Origin: Paenibacillus solani
GTDB lineage: Bacteria; Bacillota; Bacilli; Paenibacillales; Paenibacillaceae
Direction of reading: 5' to 3'
Assembly: GCF_001277345.1 (NCBI RefSeq)
Contig: NZ_LIUT01000002.1
Coordinates: forward strand, 68,262-132,261
Length of the DNA: 64,000 bases
Each line of letters starts with the position of its first letter. The stretch's first letter is position 1. Below are positions 1 to 7,958 of the stretch, in pieces. The translations under genes were made by a program, and so were the position numbers. The notes under the pieces are model-generated. The model was not told the DNA's origin, did not search any database, and saw nothing but the letters and a program-made list of their open reading frames with translations.

Positions 1-156
1 ATGTTCTCCACCAATGACTAGCACAATCTTCTACAAGACAAGGATATTTTCATTTACACATAATTCTTGACGCTACCTCTCCTTACTTAAAGTGTTTTAT
101 ATATGAAACAATATAAATAATGTAAGTAACATATAATAATAAAAGAAGGTGATTTC

Positions 157-489
157 GTGAGAAAACGTTATATCACAACAAGTCTTGTTGTGTTAGTCAT
201 AGGTATAGGTCTTACAGTTGCCGTTATCAATGGTAATATTTTTGCTGATGATAAAAAATCTAACACTCAAAACGAGGTGTTAACGGACGCAGATTTTGAA
301 AGGATAAAAGAAAATCTTAAAGGTCAGCCAGGAGTAGATATTAGAACAGAGTATGGGACCTTTGATTATGTTGAACATCCAAACGAATATCCTGATGAAC
401 AAATCGTTATTTTACCTGATGAGGATGATAAAGTGGGTCCTGAAACCAAACTAATTGAATTCAATGGACACTTTTACGAAAAAAAGTGA
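157..489 (+). CDS. Small exported or membrane-anchored protein, unknown function
   Basis: The 110-residue protein has a positively charged start (MRKRY) and one hydrophobic segment at about residues 8-28, followed by an acidic, hydrophilic tail, so it is probably anchored in or exported through the membrane. I recognise no domain. The start is GTG at 157, chosen because AGAAGGTG lies at the right distance upstream. A strong hairpin terminator follows within 20 bases, so the gene appears to be a single transcription unit. The first 156 bases of the window hold no gene I can support. Confidence 0.6.
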   Translation: MRKRYITTSLVVLVIGIGLTVAVINGNIFADDKKSNTQNEVLTDADFERIKENLKGQPGVDIRTEYGTFDYVEHPNEYPDEQIVILPDEDDKVGPETKLIEFNGHFYEKK

Positions 490-506
490 ATACCTATCAC
501 AAATAA

Positions 507-537
507 ACCACGTCCTGTTGGGCGTGGTGTTTTTTTT
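507..537 (+). terminator. Rho-independent terminator
   Basis: ACCACG pairs with CGTGGT across a GC-rich loop and is followed by a run of eight T. It lies directly after the small exported protein gene on the + strand. Confidence 0.85.
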
Positions 538-622
538 ATATATCGTGCGTACTACTCCATAATCGAAGGGTGCATGCTCCGGATGGCTATCAGCTTGCAT
601 ATCTGGATAGCTACTGGCTCCC

Positions 623-1564
623 CTATCCCAGGGGCAGATAGAAACGGTATTCCTCCTGGTCTTTGGCAAAGCCAACCGACTGATAGAGTGACAACGCAGT
701 TTCATTAGCTGCCTTTACTTGAAGTCTTACCGAAGCAGCTCCGTGATCCTGGAGATAAGACATGGCATGGTAGAGCAGATATTTTGCGATTCCCCGTTGT
801 CTCCACGGTTCTCTCACAAACACATCTTCAATTACGCCCTTGTTCCCCTCTTCCAGCCAGGCCATGGTGCTGCCGATCACCGTATCCCCATCCAAGACAT
901 TCAACGCAATCCAGTTGGGATTCGCTTTATATTCCCGTAATCGTTCAAGACCCAGCGGCGTTTCCGGCCAGATTTCAGCCTCGAGCTTCAAATACGTTGC
1001 TTCCTCTTCCGCATGCTCCATCTTCCACAATCGATGCCGATAGCGATCTTCTAACGGGAAGTCAGGAATAGGCTCCTCAAGCGACCGTTTCATGGAATAT
1101 AAATTCTCAAGAGGCCTAAATCCCGCCTTCTCTGTAAAAAAATTATTATTGCCAATCTCATGTGCATAATTGCCCACACACAAATACGTTCCATACGTCT
1201 CCGGCAAGGTCTTCATTAAGACAAACGCCCGTTCATAGAGAACCTTGTACAGTTCACCTAACAGATCATAATCTCGCTCCCGTTCCGGCAAGGCTTTGAG
1301 GTTCACGTATATATGATGCTTACAGCCAGGCTCACATCCGGACGGGACTATATTAATGATCCCTACCTGTCCTTTAGCCACCATTTTTCCGTCTTCAAAT
1401 GCACAGAACACGTTATCCCAGTTCTCTTGGTCGCCTACCCACCAGAACAGCGCATGCTCAGCGGATACCGCTTGATACAGCTCCCCAAGCCAAGGCATGT
1501 CGCCCTGCTTAAAATTCCGTATGATTCTATTGCTCAATTGAATATCACCAACCTTTACGCTCAT
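623..1564 (-). CDS. GNAT-family N-acetyltransferase
   Basis: About 313 residues, transferring an acyl group from acyl-CoA to an unknown amine. The C-terminal third carries the GNAT fold: a beta strand ending VIEDVFV followed by the acetyl-CoA loop RQRGIA and a helix, then a closing LYQSVGF strand-turn typical of the family. The N-terminal half (FWWVGDQENWDNV, YLCVGNYAHEIGNNNFF) looks like a second, degenerate GNAT-like lobe; tandem GNAT proteins of this length are common. The reading frame is open up to 1591, but I place the start at 1564 because AGGA sits 9 bases before that ATG and nothing similar precedes the longer starts. It is divergent from the regulator at 1730 and could be controlled by the palindrome between them. 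Confidence 0.85.
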   Translation of the reverse strand: MSVKVGDIQLSNRIIRNFKQGDMPWLGELYQAVSAEHALFWWVGDQENWDNVFCAFEDGKMVAKGQVGIINIVPSGCEPGCKHHIYVNLKALPERERDYDLLGELYKVLYERAFVLMKTLPETYGTYLCVGNYAHEIGNNNFFTEKAGFRPLENLYSMKRSLEEPIPDFPLEDRYRHRLWKMEHAEEEATYLKLEAEIWPETPLGLERLREYKANPNWIALNVLDGDTVIGSTMAWLEEGNKGVIEDVFVREPWRQRGIAKYLLYHAMSYLQDHGAASVRLQVKAANETALSLYQSVGFAKDQEEYRFYLPLG

Positions 1565-1656
1565 TGTAGGGCGTCCTGACATGATAAGCATAGAGTAAAA
1601 ACAACTATAAACAAACTAACCGCTTTTCAAATATGAATTTCTTAAGAAAGGTATAC

Positions 1657-1700
1657 ATTTATGTTATTACGTAATATAATAATTACGTAATAACATAAAT
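1657..1700. promoter_or_regulatory. Perfect 19-bp inverted repeat, probable operator
   Basis: The arms 1657-1675 and 1682-1700 are exact reverse complements over 19 bases with a 6-base spacer. Each arm also contains the self-palindrome ATTACGTAAT (1666-1675 and 1682-1691), so the site can be read as two adjacent identical operators. It lies 30 bases before the ATG of the helix-turn-helix/ATPase protein and in the divergent spacer shared with the GNAT gene. Autoregulation is inference. Confidence 0.75.
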
Positions 1701-1729
1701 TGTGAAAAAAGTGAGGTTGATGATCCGAC

Positions 1730-2857
1730 ATGACACGTGATCTGACTCAAGAGATGGATGTCTTAAAGAATCAAATGGCAGAACTGCAGCAGCTTGTTTA
1801 TCAAGCGATTATGGAACGCAAACCTGTAACCGCATCAAACCAAAACCAACAAGAAATAGCTACGGCACCCACTATAAATGAAACAACCCCAGAAGCTGCC
1901 TCCGTCTTCTATGCCGGACAAGTGAATCTGAACGGACATTGTATCCGCTGGGAGCCGCAGGAACGGCGCATGGATCAATTGTTGGACATGAACACCGAGA
2001 AGGCAGCCAAAATCCTCGCTGCACTGGGCAACAAGCAGCGCCTGGATATTCTTAAGGCCGTCATGGCAGAGCCCCTAACCGGTTCCGAACTGGTGGAACG
2101 ATTGAACATGGGAACGACGGGTCAGCTGTATCATCATCTCAAGGCGCTGCTCGGCGCGGATCTACTCGTTCAGGAGCAGGGCGGTCGCTACACTCTACCT
2201 AAGCATCGGAGCCTGCCGTTCCTGCTGCTGCTGTCAGCTGCTGGTGATCTGCTCGATGCGAGCGACTATATCGAAATGTCAGAAACTCGCAGCAATGCGG
2301 GGATGTACTTCGGAACAGCGCATGGCTTCGACATTCATCAGCTGCTGTGGGCAGTGGTGGAAAACTCTATATTGGAGCATACAAACGGGTATGGCGATCA
2401 GATAGGCATATTCCTGCATGAGGATGGCAGTGTGACGGTTACTGATAACGGAAGAGGCATTCCCGTGCAGGCACTTTCGAATTCCAACATTTCAGTTGTG
2501 CAGTCGATTCTGACCGATGTTCACCGGTTGAACGCAAGCGCGAACTTTCTGGTTCCCGGCGCGGAGAAAGGGATCAGCATTGCCGTGGTAAATGCCCTCT
2601 CCAAATATCTGACCGTGGAGATTCGCCGTGACGGGAACATCTATCGGCAAGAATACCGGCATGGCATTCCGCAGACCGGACTGCAAACGGTCGGTTTGAC
2701 CCAAGAGACGGGCACGAGCGTGACATTTAAGCCTGAACCGGAACTGTTCAGCTCTGCTTTTGATTTTGATCAGATTCTTGAACGCAGGGATGCAATTGCC
2801 GCGGACTATCCTGCACTTGCCCTGACAATCCGAAACTTCGCTGAAAAAGAGGCTTGA
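1730..2857 (+). CDS. ArsR-like winged-helix regulator fused to a GyrB-like GHKL ATPase domain
   Basis: 375 residues. An N-terminal coiled coil (about 5-30) and polar linker lead to an ArsR-type winged helix at about 88-160 (LAALGNKQRLDILKAVM, then GQLYHHLKAL as recognition helix). Residues about 198-375 align by eye with the GyrB ATPase domain: VVENSI (N212), the HEDGSVTVTDNGRGIPV strand-turn (D239), VVNALS, YRQEYRHG and TGTSVTFKPEPELF. The GyrB catalytic glutamate (FEVVDN in E. coli GyrB) is alanine here (A208) and the glycine-rich lid is reduced to PGAEKGIS, so the domain probably binds ATP but hydrolyses it poorly or not at all. This suggests an ATP-sensing transcription regulator; that role is inference. 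A conventional ArsR-type regulator also occurs at 14504, without the ATPase domain. The start has GTGAGG upstream. Confidence 0.8.
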   Translation: MTRDLTQEMDVLKNQMAELQQLVYQAIMERKPVTASNQNQQEIATAPTINETTPEAASVFYAGQVNLNGHCIRWEPQERRMDQLLDMNTEKAAKILAALGNKQRLDILKAVMAEPLTGSELVERLNMGTTGQLYHHLKALLGADLLVQEQGGRYTLPKHRSLPFLLLLSAAGDLLDASDYIEMSETRSNAGMYFGTAHGFDIHQLLWAVVENSILEHTNGYGDQIGIFLHEDGSVTVTDNGRGIPVQALSNSNISVVQSILTDVHRLNASANFLVPGAEKGISIAVVNALSKYLTVEIRRDGNIYRQEYRHGIPQTGLQTVGLTQETGTSVTFKPEPELFSSAFDFDQILERRDAIAADYPALALTIRNFAEKEA

Positions 2858-2906
2858 GGAGCGAGCGGGACTTGTATACTTTACTTTTTTGTAGCAGTAC
2901 TTACGA

Positions 2907-2998
2907 TCGACAGCGCACATCGTGCGCACTTCTCCTTGTGCGCACGATGCATGGTTCGGGCATGCATGGATGGCTGTCGACCATAAATGCCCGGAACC
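2907..2998. repeat. Nested inverted repeats in an intergenic region
   Basis: The region from 2858 to 3196 has no gene. It holds an outer pair TCGACAGC (2907-2914) and GCTGTCGA (2973-2980), an inner 12-bp pair CATCGTGCGCAC (2918-2929) and GTGCGCACGATG (2938-2949), and a third overlapping pair, GGTTCGGGCAT (2953-2963) with ATGCCCGGAACC (2987-2998), which has one extra base. There is no T run, so it is not an ordinary terminator. It could be a structured RNA, a REP-like element or a protein target. Confidence 0.6.
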
Positions 2999-3196
2999 AC
3001 GCGCCATTTGCACAGTAAGGCCCCTAGTGGGAAGAAGAAGATAACTTGTGTGGTGGTTACAACTATTCATTCCGATAGGCATGAAGGAAATGAGACGGAA
3101 GCTTTACGTAGGTTCCTGCTTAGTATCCAGGTACTCCGAGTGCCTGTGCTCCTGTGCTATACTGAGCTTGAACGACACAGATCGAGGTGATATAGA

Positions 3197-3259
3197 ATGC
3201 TGGAACGTTCTATGGAGAATGTAATGGAATCGGAACAGAAAAGGGGCTGGTGCGATTAA
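3197..3259 (+). CDS. Possible 20-residue leader ORF before the hydrolase
   Basis: ATG at 3197 is preceded by GAGGTG at good spacing and opens a 20-codon frame (begins MLERSMENV, ends GWCD, stop TAA at 3257). A TATACT-like -10 element lies just upstream. The frame ends 28 bases before the hydrolase start, which has its own weaker Shine-Dalgarno. It could be a leader peptide or a chance ORF; no homology is recognised. Confidence 0.35.
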   Translation: MLERSMENVMESEQKRGWCD

Positions 3260-3287
3260 AATATAAAACGAAACGAGGACGATACAC

Positions 3288-4142
3288 ATGAATACACAAG
3301 GTACGATAATGAGCGAAGGATTTGCGTTAAATGTTTCTATTCATGGAAACGGCAAGCCCATATTGGTGGTGGGAAGCAGCGTTTACTATCCCCGCTTGTT
3401 CTCGGAGCAGCTTTATTCGTCATTTCAATTGATTTTCCTGGACCATCGAGGTTTTGTGCAGCCTCCTCGAACACTGGAACCGGAAGACTATACGCTGGAT
3501 AAGGTTCTGGATGATATCGAAAGGGCAAGGCAAGCGCTGGGACTGGAGGATTTTATCATATTGGGGCATTCGGGACACGCCTTCATGGCGCTGGAATATA
3601 CCAAAAAATATCCGGAACATGTCCGGAAGGTGGTCCTGTTAAACACGGCCCCGACCAATAGCGTAGAGCGGCAGCAGCAGAGTATTGCCTTTTTCAATGA
3701 AACAGCAAGCTCTGAGCGGAAGCGGCAGTTCGAAGCGGATATCGCCCTGCTGGAGGGTGATATCCAGAGGGAGCCTGAACGACGGTTTGTACACATTTGC
3801 ATCCGGATGGGAGCCCACAGCTTCTATGATTATGCCTATGATGCGGCGCCGATGTGGGAAGGAGTCTTCACCAACATGCCCGTCATGGATCATTTATGGG
3901 GGGAAGCCTTCGCACGGCTGAATCTGATCGATTCCCTGAAAGAGGTCGATATCCCCGTCTTCATTGGTCTTGGGCGTTACGACTATTTAGTCAGCCCCGT
4001 ATCGCTGTGGGATGCTGTAGACGGCTCGCAAGCGAACGTGAGAAAGGTCATTTTTGAGCACAGTGGCCATAATCCGATGTTCGAAGAGCCCGAACTTTTT
4101 AACGCAGTCTTGACGGATTGGATTCATGAAACGGAGCGCTGA
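3288..4142 (+). CDS. Alpha/beta-fold hydrolase
   Basis: 284 residues with the alpha/beta-hydrolase layout. The nucleophile elbow GHSGH places Ser95, the acid is probably Asp232 (GLGRYDYLVSP) and the base His261 (HSGHNPMFEEPE), all in family order and spacing; the oxyanion region is the LDHRGF segment near residue 52. It most resembles proline-iminopeptidase/haloperoxidase-type enzymes, and the substrate cannot be read from sequence. No signal peptide, so cytoplasmic. GAGGA lies before the ATG; an alternative start seven codons in is also possible. It is followed by a strong bidirectional terminator, and the last 19 bases of coding sequence recur at 11468. Confidence 0.85.
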   Translation: MNTQGTIMSEGFALNVSIHGNGKPILVVGSSVYYPRLFSEQLYSSFQLIFLDHRGFVQPPRTLEPEDYTLDKVLDDIERARQALGLEDFIILGHSGHAFMALEYTKKYPEHVRKVVLLNTAPTNSVERQQQSIAFFNETASSERKRQFEADIALLEGDIQREPERRFVHICIRMGAHSFYDYAYDAAPMWEGVFTNMPVMDHLWGEAFARLNLIDSLKEVDIPVFIGLGRYDYLVSPVSLWDAVDGSQANVRKVIFEHSGHNPMFEEPELFNAVLTDWIHETER

Positions 4143-4257
4143 TCCGGTAAATACGATACGCATGACGCTATACAAATAAAAAAGGAGCCCACAGCTTTCC
4201 CGCTGGGGCTCCTTTTACGTCTACTTACGTTTTAACCGGTAAACTCTCTTCATGCGG
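4114..4257 (+). repeat. Imperfect direct repeat, copy A (pairs with 11468-11614)
   Basis: This copy starts in the last codons of the hydrolase gene and runs through its terminator. CGGATTGGATTCATGAAAC (4114-4132) is identical to 11468-11486 and ACTCTCTTCATGCGG (4243-4257) to 11600-11614. The terminator stems between them correspond, and the distances differ by only 3 bases (129 and 132). On the minus strand both copies can encode a PHEES-x-PV peptide, possibly the tail of a lost gene. Confidence 0.7.
4178..4216. terminator. Bidirectional terminator after the hydrolase
   Basis: AAAAGGAGCCC pairs with GGGGCTCCTTTT (one mismatch) around an ACAGCTTTCCCGCT-type loop, with A and T runs on the two sides. 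It could serve the + strand hydrolase and anything arriving on the - strand. Confidence 0.8.
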
Positions 4258-4432
4258 ATTCAGTTTCACTGAGCTTGAGAAAACACCTGAACATCAATGG
4301 CACGCCGGCGTGTGCATTTGCCGAACAACCGGACAAAGGATCTGTTATTTGCTGATATTGAGTATAACGATTCCGTACGAGGCAACGTTACTTCCGTTGC
4401 GCATAGGCATGCAATCGCCGGCAATAACGGCT

Positions 4433-6742
4433 TTAGCCAAGCCGAACAGAACGGTACTGCGACGGAGAGACACCTTCCCGTTTGCGGAAAGCACGCGAAA
4501 AATTATTCTCATCAACGAATCCAACCTGCTCGACGATTTCTTTAATGGATAGCGGTGTTGTTTCAAGCAGCTGCTTTGCTTTCTCGATTCGAATTTTCGA
4601 GACATACTGCATTAAAGGCAGTCCATTCTTGTTTTTGAAGTAACGTGTTATGTAAGAAGGAGTCAATGAGAGCTCTTCGGCAATGGTCGAGAGACTAAGA
4701 TTGCAGTCCATATACGATCGGGCAACGTATTCAAGCATGGACGTATACAATCGGTCATGGCTCGAATCCTCCCCTAAGCTGTCTTGAATGCTGCACGCAG
4801 CCTCAAACAAATTGCTGCAAGCCTCTTCAATCGTCTTCGACTGATATTCGGTAAGCGCATCTAGCTTGTATTTAATGGCTTCGCGATGCGATAGCGGGAT
4901 ATTGTTGACGAGCTGGTTCAAGGTGAAAATCATTTGCTGGTACGTCAAGCGGAAGGCGGATGCATCCTCCATAAACGTAAACCGTGCTTTAAGCTCGGTG
5001 ATTTGCCGTTCCAGGTTTTCGGAGTCTTTGGAGCAGACTGCGGCATGAAGCGCATCTGCCAATAGCGAAATTTGCCGTACGTCGCTCGTACCCGCAGCTG
5101 CCTCACTCGCGATTTTTGGCGCGGCTGCCGAAGGCGTAATAATCGATTGTTTGCCGGCAAAGATCCGATATTCGGAAAGCGAAGTCGCCGAGTTGAACGA
5201 TTGGTGCAGTTCATTGGTTGGCTGCGGCTCGCCGACAGCACAGGACAAGGAGAGCGCAAGATGCCTTTCCATGAATGCCAAAATCTGCTCCGCAAACGCA
5301 CGGCTATGCTCCTCCCAGCGACCTGCCTCTTCGGTATTCCACGAGACGATGCCGACAATGCCATTGTCGATAGCCAAATCAAGCGCATAATTGGCACCAT
5401 GCTCGCCCGATAAATTCTCAAAAACGTTGCAGATGGCGTACTTCATCAACCATTGCTCGCTTAGCGGCTCTTTGCTTATTTTGGCGTTGTAGTCATCAAA
5501 CATAAACACTAGCACGCTGCTCGTATTTCGTTTGCCAAGCAGCTTGTCCAATGCATTCCGATTGGTCTCGGATGTATTATCCACGTTCAACTTCCCCATC
5601 AGTACAGCTAATAATAGCTGGTTTCTCGTCAAAATCTCCTGATTATGCATCATATGGGACAAATGCAGGCTTTCATCTCTCATCTGCTCGATATATTGCG
5701 TTAACCGGGTCAGCTCATCCTGCTCCGCGCCCTCGGCTTTATCCCGTACAAATCCTGAAAAACGGTTCGATAGCTCCTGAATCGGCTGATAGCTCTTAAG
5801 AGCCGACCGGAAGCATAGTACCACGCCAAGAATAAGCGAGAACAGGAATATTCCCAGGGAAATAGTCAGGGCAACATAATACTCTTGATTGTAGGCGCTA
5901 CGCCGAATCGCGTTAATGACATGGAACTGTTGTTTGTCGGACGTTTCTTGCAAGAGAAGATAGCCTGGAATGCGCATCTTGGCATCATCAACAACTAGAG
6001 CAAGCCGCCTCCAATCCAAGTCGCTATGGCCTTTCAAGTAGAAAATCGGCGTGCCACTGCGGTCAAAAGCGATCAAGCTGCGTTCGTTATCGGCTACCTG
6101 CCGGAAATTGTTCAATAGAGCGGAATAGTCCAGCTTATAGATCATAATGCCGCTGGAATATGGCGTACCGTCGAGCGGGATCAACAATAATAGAACCTGT
6201 TCCTTGCCCGGTTCTTCATTCGATTGGGTCAGCGAGGAAATAAATACAGGCTCCTTCAGTTTATCCATCACATTATGTAATTCCTCCGGCGCTATTCGGT
6301 TATGTCCGATTAAGCGAACATAGCTTTCCGGGGTATACATGCCCGTATCCGTAAAAATGGTGTTTTCCAGCGATGGATAAGAAGATTGGCGATAGTAAAG
6401 ACCTATCGAATCAAGATTGGCTGAAGGCGCTTTCAAATTTACCAACTCTTTCGCAATATCATACGGATAAGCCACCTGTTCTTGCAATTGATAAGGAAGC
6501 AGCCTTGTATTTCGCGATACGGACAAGGTCAGCATCTGCAAATCGAATATTCGGGTATCGAGCAGCTCGGTCATATGCGCCATCGATTTCTGCGTGTTGT
6601 CCATAAGCCGATTGTACGTGTTCGATAAAAAAATGATATTGGTCAATAAGAACAGAAGGCCGGATACAGCTAATATGAGAAGATACCGGAACAGAAATTT
6701 ACGATACAGCTTGGACTGAATCGCTTTGCGCACACTCGTCAC
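4433..6742 (-). CDS. Membrane-anchored AraC-family transcription regulator of a sugar-uptake operon
   Basis: 769 residues. A membrane segment at about 18-40, a roughly 250-residue extracellular sensor region, a second membrane segment near 290-312, a cytoplasmic linker, and a C-terminal AraC/XylS DNA-binding domain at about 665-769 with two helix-turn-helix units (LSTIAEELSLTPSYITRYFK, then IKEIVEQVGFVDENNFSRAF). This one-protein sensor-regulator type is common in Paenibacillus next to Lpl-like transporters, and it is divergent from exactly such an operon at 7003. It probably senses a sugar outside the cell and activates the operon. The frame begins with GTG at 6742; GTG at 6733 has better spacing to AAGGA, so the start is uncertain by three codons. 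Confidence 0.88.
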   Translation of the reverse strand: MTSVRKAIQSKLYRKFLFRYLLILAVSGLLFLLTNIIFLSNTYNRLMDNTQKSMAHMTELLDTRIFDLQMLTLSVSRNTRLLPYQLQEQVAYPYDIAKELVNLKAPSANLDSIGLYYRQSSYPSLENTIFTDTGMYTPESYVRLIGHNRIAPEELHNVMDKLKEPVFISSLTQSNEEPGKEQVLLLLIPLDGTPYSSGIMIYKLDYSALLNNFRQVADNERSLIAFDRSGTPIFYLKGHSDLDWRRLALVVDDAKMRIPGYLLLQETSDKQQFHVINAIRRSAYNQEYYVALTISLGIFLFSLILGVVLCFRSALKSYQPIQELSNRFSGFVRDKAEGAEQDELTRLTQYIEQMRDESLHLSHMMHNQEILTRNQLLLAVLMGKLNVDNTSETNRNALDKLLGKRNTSSVLVFMFDDYNAKISKEPLSEQWLMKYAICNVFENLSGEHGANYALDLAIDNGIVGIVSWNTEEAGRWEEHSRAFAEQILAFMERHLALSLSCAVGEPQPTNELHQSFNSATSLSEYRIFAGKQSIITPSAAAPKIASEAAAGTSDVRQISLLADALHAAVCSKDSENLERQITELKARFTFMEDASAFRLTYQQMIFTLNQLVNNIPLSHREAIKYKLDALTEYQSKTIEEACSNLFEAACSIQDSLGEDSSHDRLYTSMLEYVARSYMDCNLSLSTIAEELSLTPSYITRYFKNKNGLPLMQYVSKIRIEKAKQLLETTPLSIKEIVEQVGFVDENNFSRAFRKREGVSPSQYRSVRLG

Positions 6743-6821
6743 ATCCTTGATGAATTAGGTCTAAAACGTATTTCGAGTATACGAATTTGATATAAGCTTA
6801 TCAATTCTTCTTTGTAAAAAA

Positions 6822-6886
6822 GCAAAAATTGACTGGTTGCTGAAAAATTTGCAGGGTACATATTCGGCTTGAATCGCAATTTTTGC
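6822..6886. promoter_or_regulatory. Inverted repeat in the regulator/transporter spacer
   Basis: In the 260-base divergent spacer, GCAAAAATTG (6822-6831) is the exact reverse complement of CAATTTTTGC (6877-6886), with a related TGAAAAATTTGC between them. It is a candidate binding region for the adjacent AraC-type regulator. No convincing -35/-10 pair was found by eye. Confidence 0.4.
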
Positions 6887-7002
6887 GTGCATAAGCCGAT
6901 ATCCGCTTGTTGTTGCCGACCGCAGATTCACTTATCATCGAGCCATACGAAAGCGTTTCAGGCGCCGAACCGCTTTTGGCAACGAAGAAGGAGGCCCGTT
7001 AA

Positions 7003-7944
7003 ATGGCTGCTAAAGACAAGACTGCCACCTCGCCCGGATCACGGAGAAGAAGGTTTGCGCTGCGTAAAAATTGGGACTATCTGATCTTCGTTATTCCGGT
7101 CGTCCTTTATTTTCTAATCTTTTGTTACGGCCCCATGTATGGGGTTCAGCTATCCTTTAAACGATTTAATCCGGCCATGGGGATTACAGCCAGCCCTTGG
7201 ATTGGCATGGATAACTTTACGAGGCTCTTTGGTTCGTACCAGTTTTCCCGAATTCTCACGAATACGCTGGTCATTAATTTGTTTAAGACGCTGATCAGCT
7301 TTCCGATTCCCATCATCCTGGCTCTCATGTTTAACGAGATTAAGCGCGAACGCTTGAAGCGAACATTTCAGACGATCACCTATGCGCCGTATTTTATATC
7401 CACGGTTGTATTTGTCGGAATTATTAATTTATTTCTTGCCGGAGAGAACGGGTACCTCAATCATATTCTGGATATATTCGGTTTTGGTCCGATTCCGTTT
7501 CTGACCGATCCGCATTATTTCCCCGGCGTTTACATCGGCACGGACGTGTGGCGAAACGCAGGCTGGAACTCTATTATTTTCATCGCGGCATTGTCCAGTG
7601 TAGATCCGCAGCTGCATGAATCTGCGCAAATCGACGGGGCCGGCCGATGGAAGAGGATCATTCATGTGAACTTGCCATGCCTTCTGCCGACCATTGTCAT
7701 TCAATTTATTTTGCAGATGGGAAAAATGATGACACTCAGCTACGAGCGCATCCTGCTGATGCAAAACAGCTTGAATATCGAATCATCCGAGGTTATCTCC
7801 ACTTACGCTTACAAAATGGGTCTAATCAATATGGATTACGGATTTTCTACTGCCGTGGGGCTCTTTAACAATGTCATCAACATCATTCTGCTGCTCGCGG
7901 CCAACAAGCTCGCCAAAAAATACAGCAGCGGCAGCTTGTTCTAA
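7003..7944 (+). CDS. LplB-like sugar ABC transporter permease
   Basis: 313 residues with about six membrane helices, starting with PVVLYFLIFCYGPMYGVQLSF, the usual first helix of this family. The inner-membrane ATPase-contact (EAA) loop is seen as HESAQIDGAGRWKRI, about residue 206 onward. AAGGAGG precedes the ATG. First gene of a transporter operon with the second permease (14 bases downstream) and the binding lipoprotein. No ATPase gene is present, which is normal for this family; a shared MsmX-type ATPase elsewhere probably energises it. The substrate is unknown, likely an oligosaccharide. Confidence 0.92.
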   Translation: MAAKDKTATSPGSRRRRFALRKNWDYLIFVIPVVLYFLIFCYGPMYGVQLSFKRFNPAMGITASPWIGMDNFTRLFGSYQFSRILTNTLVINLFKTLISFPIPIILALMFNEIKRERLKRTFQTITYAPYFISTVVFVGIINLFLAGENGYLNHILDIFGFGPIPFLTDPHYFPGVYIGTDVWRNAGWNSIIFIAALSSVDPQLHESAQIDGAGRWKRIIHVNLPCLLPTIVIQFILQMGKMMTLSYERILLMQNSLNIESSEVISTYAYKMGLINMDYGFSTAVGLFNNVINIILLLAANKLAKKYSSGSLF

Positions 7945-7958
7945 AGGGAGGAATGACC

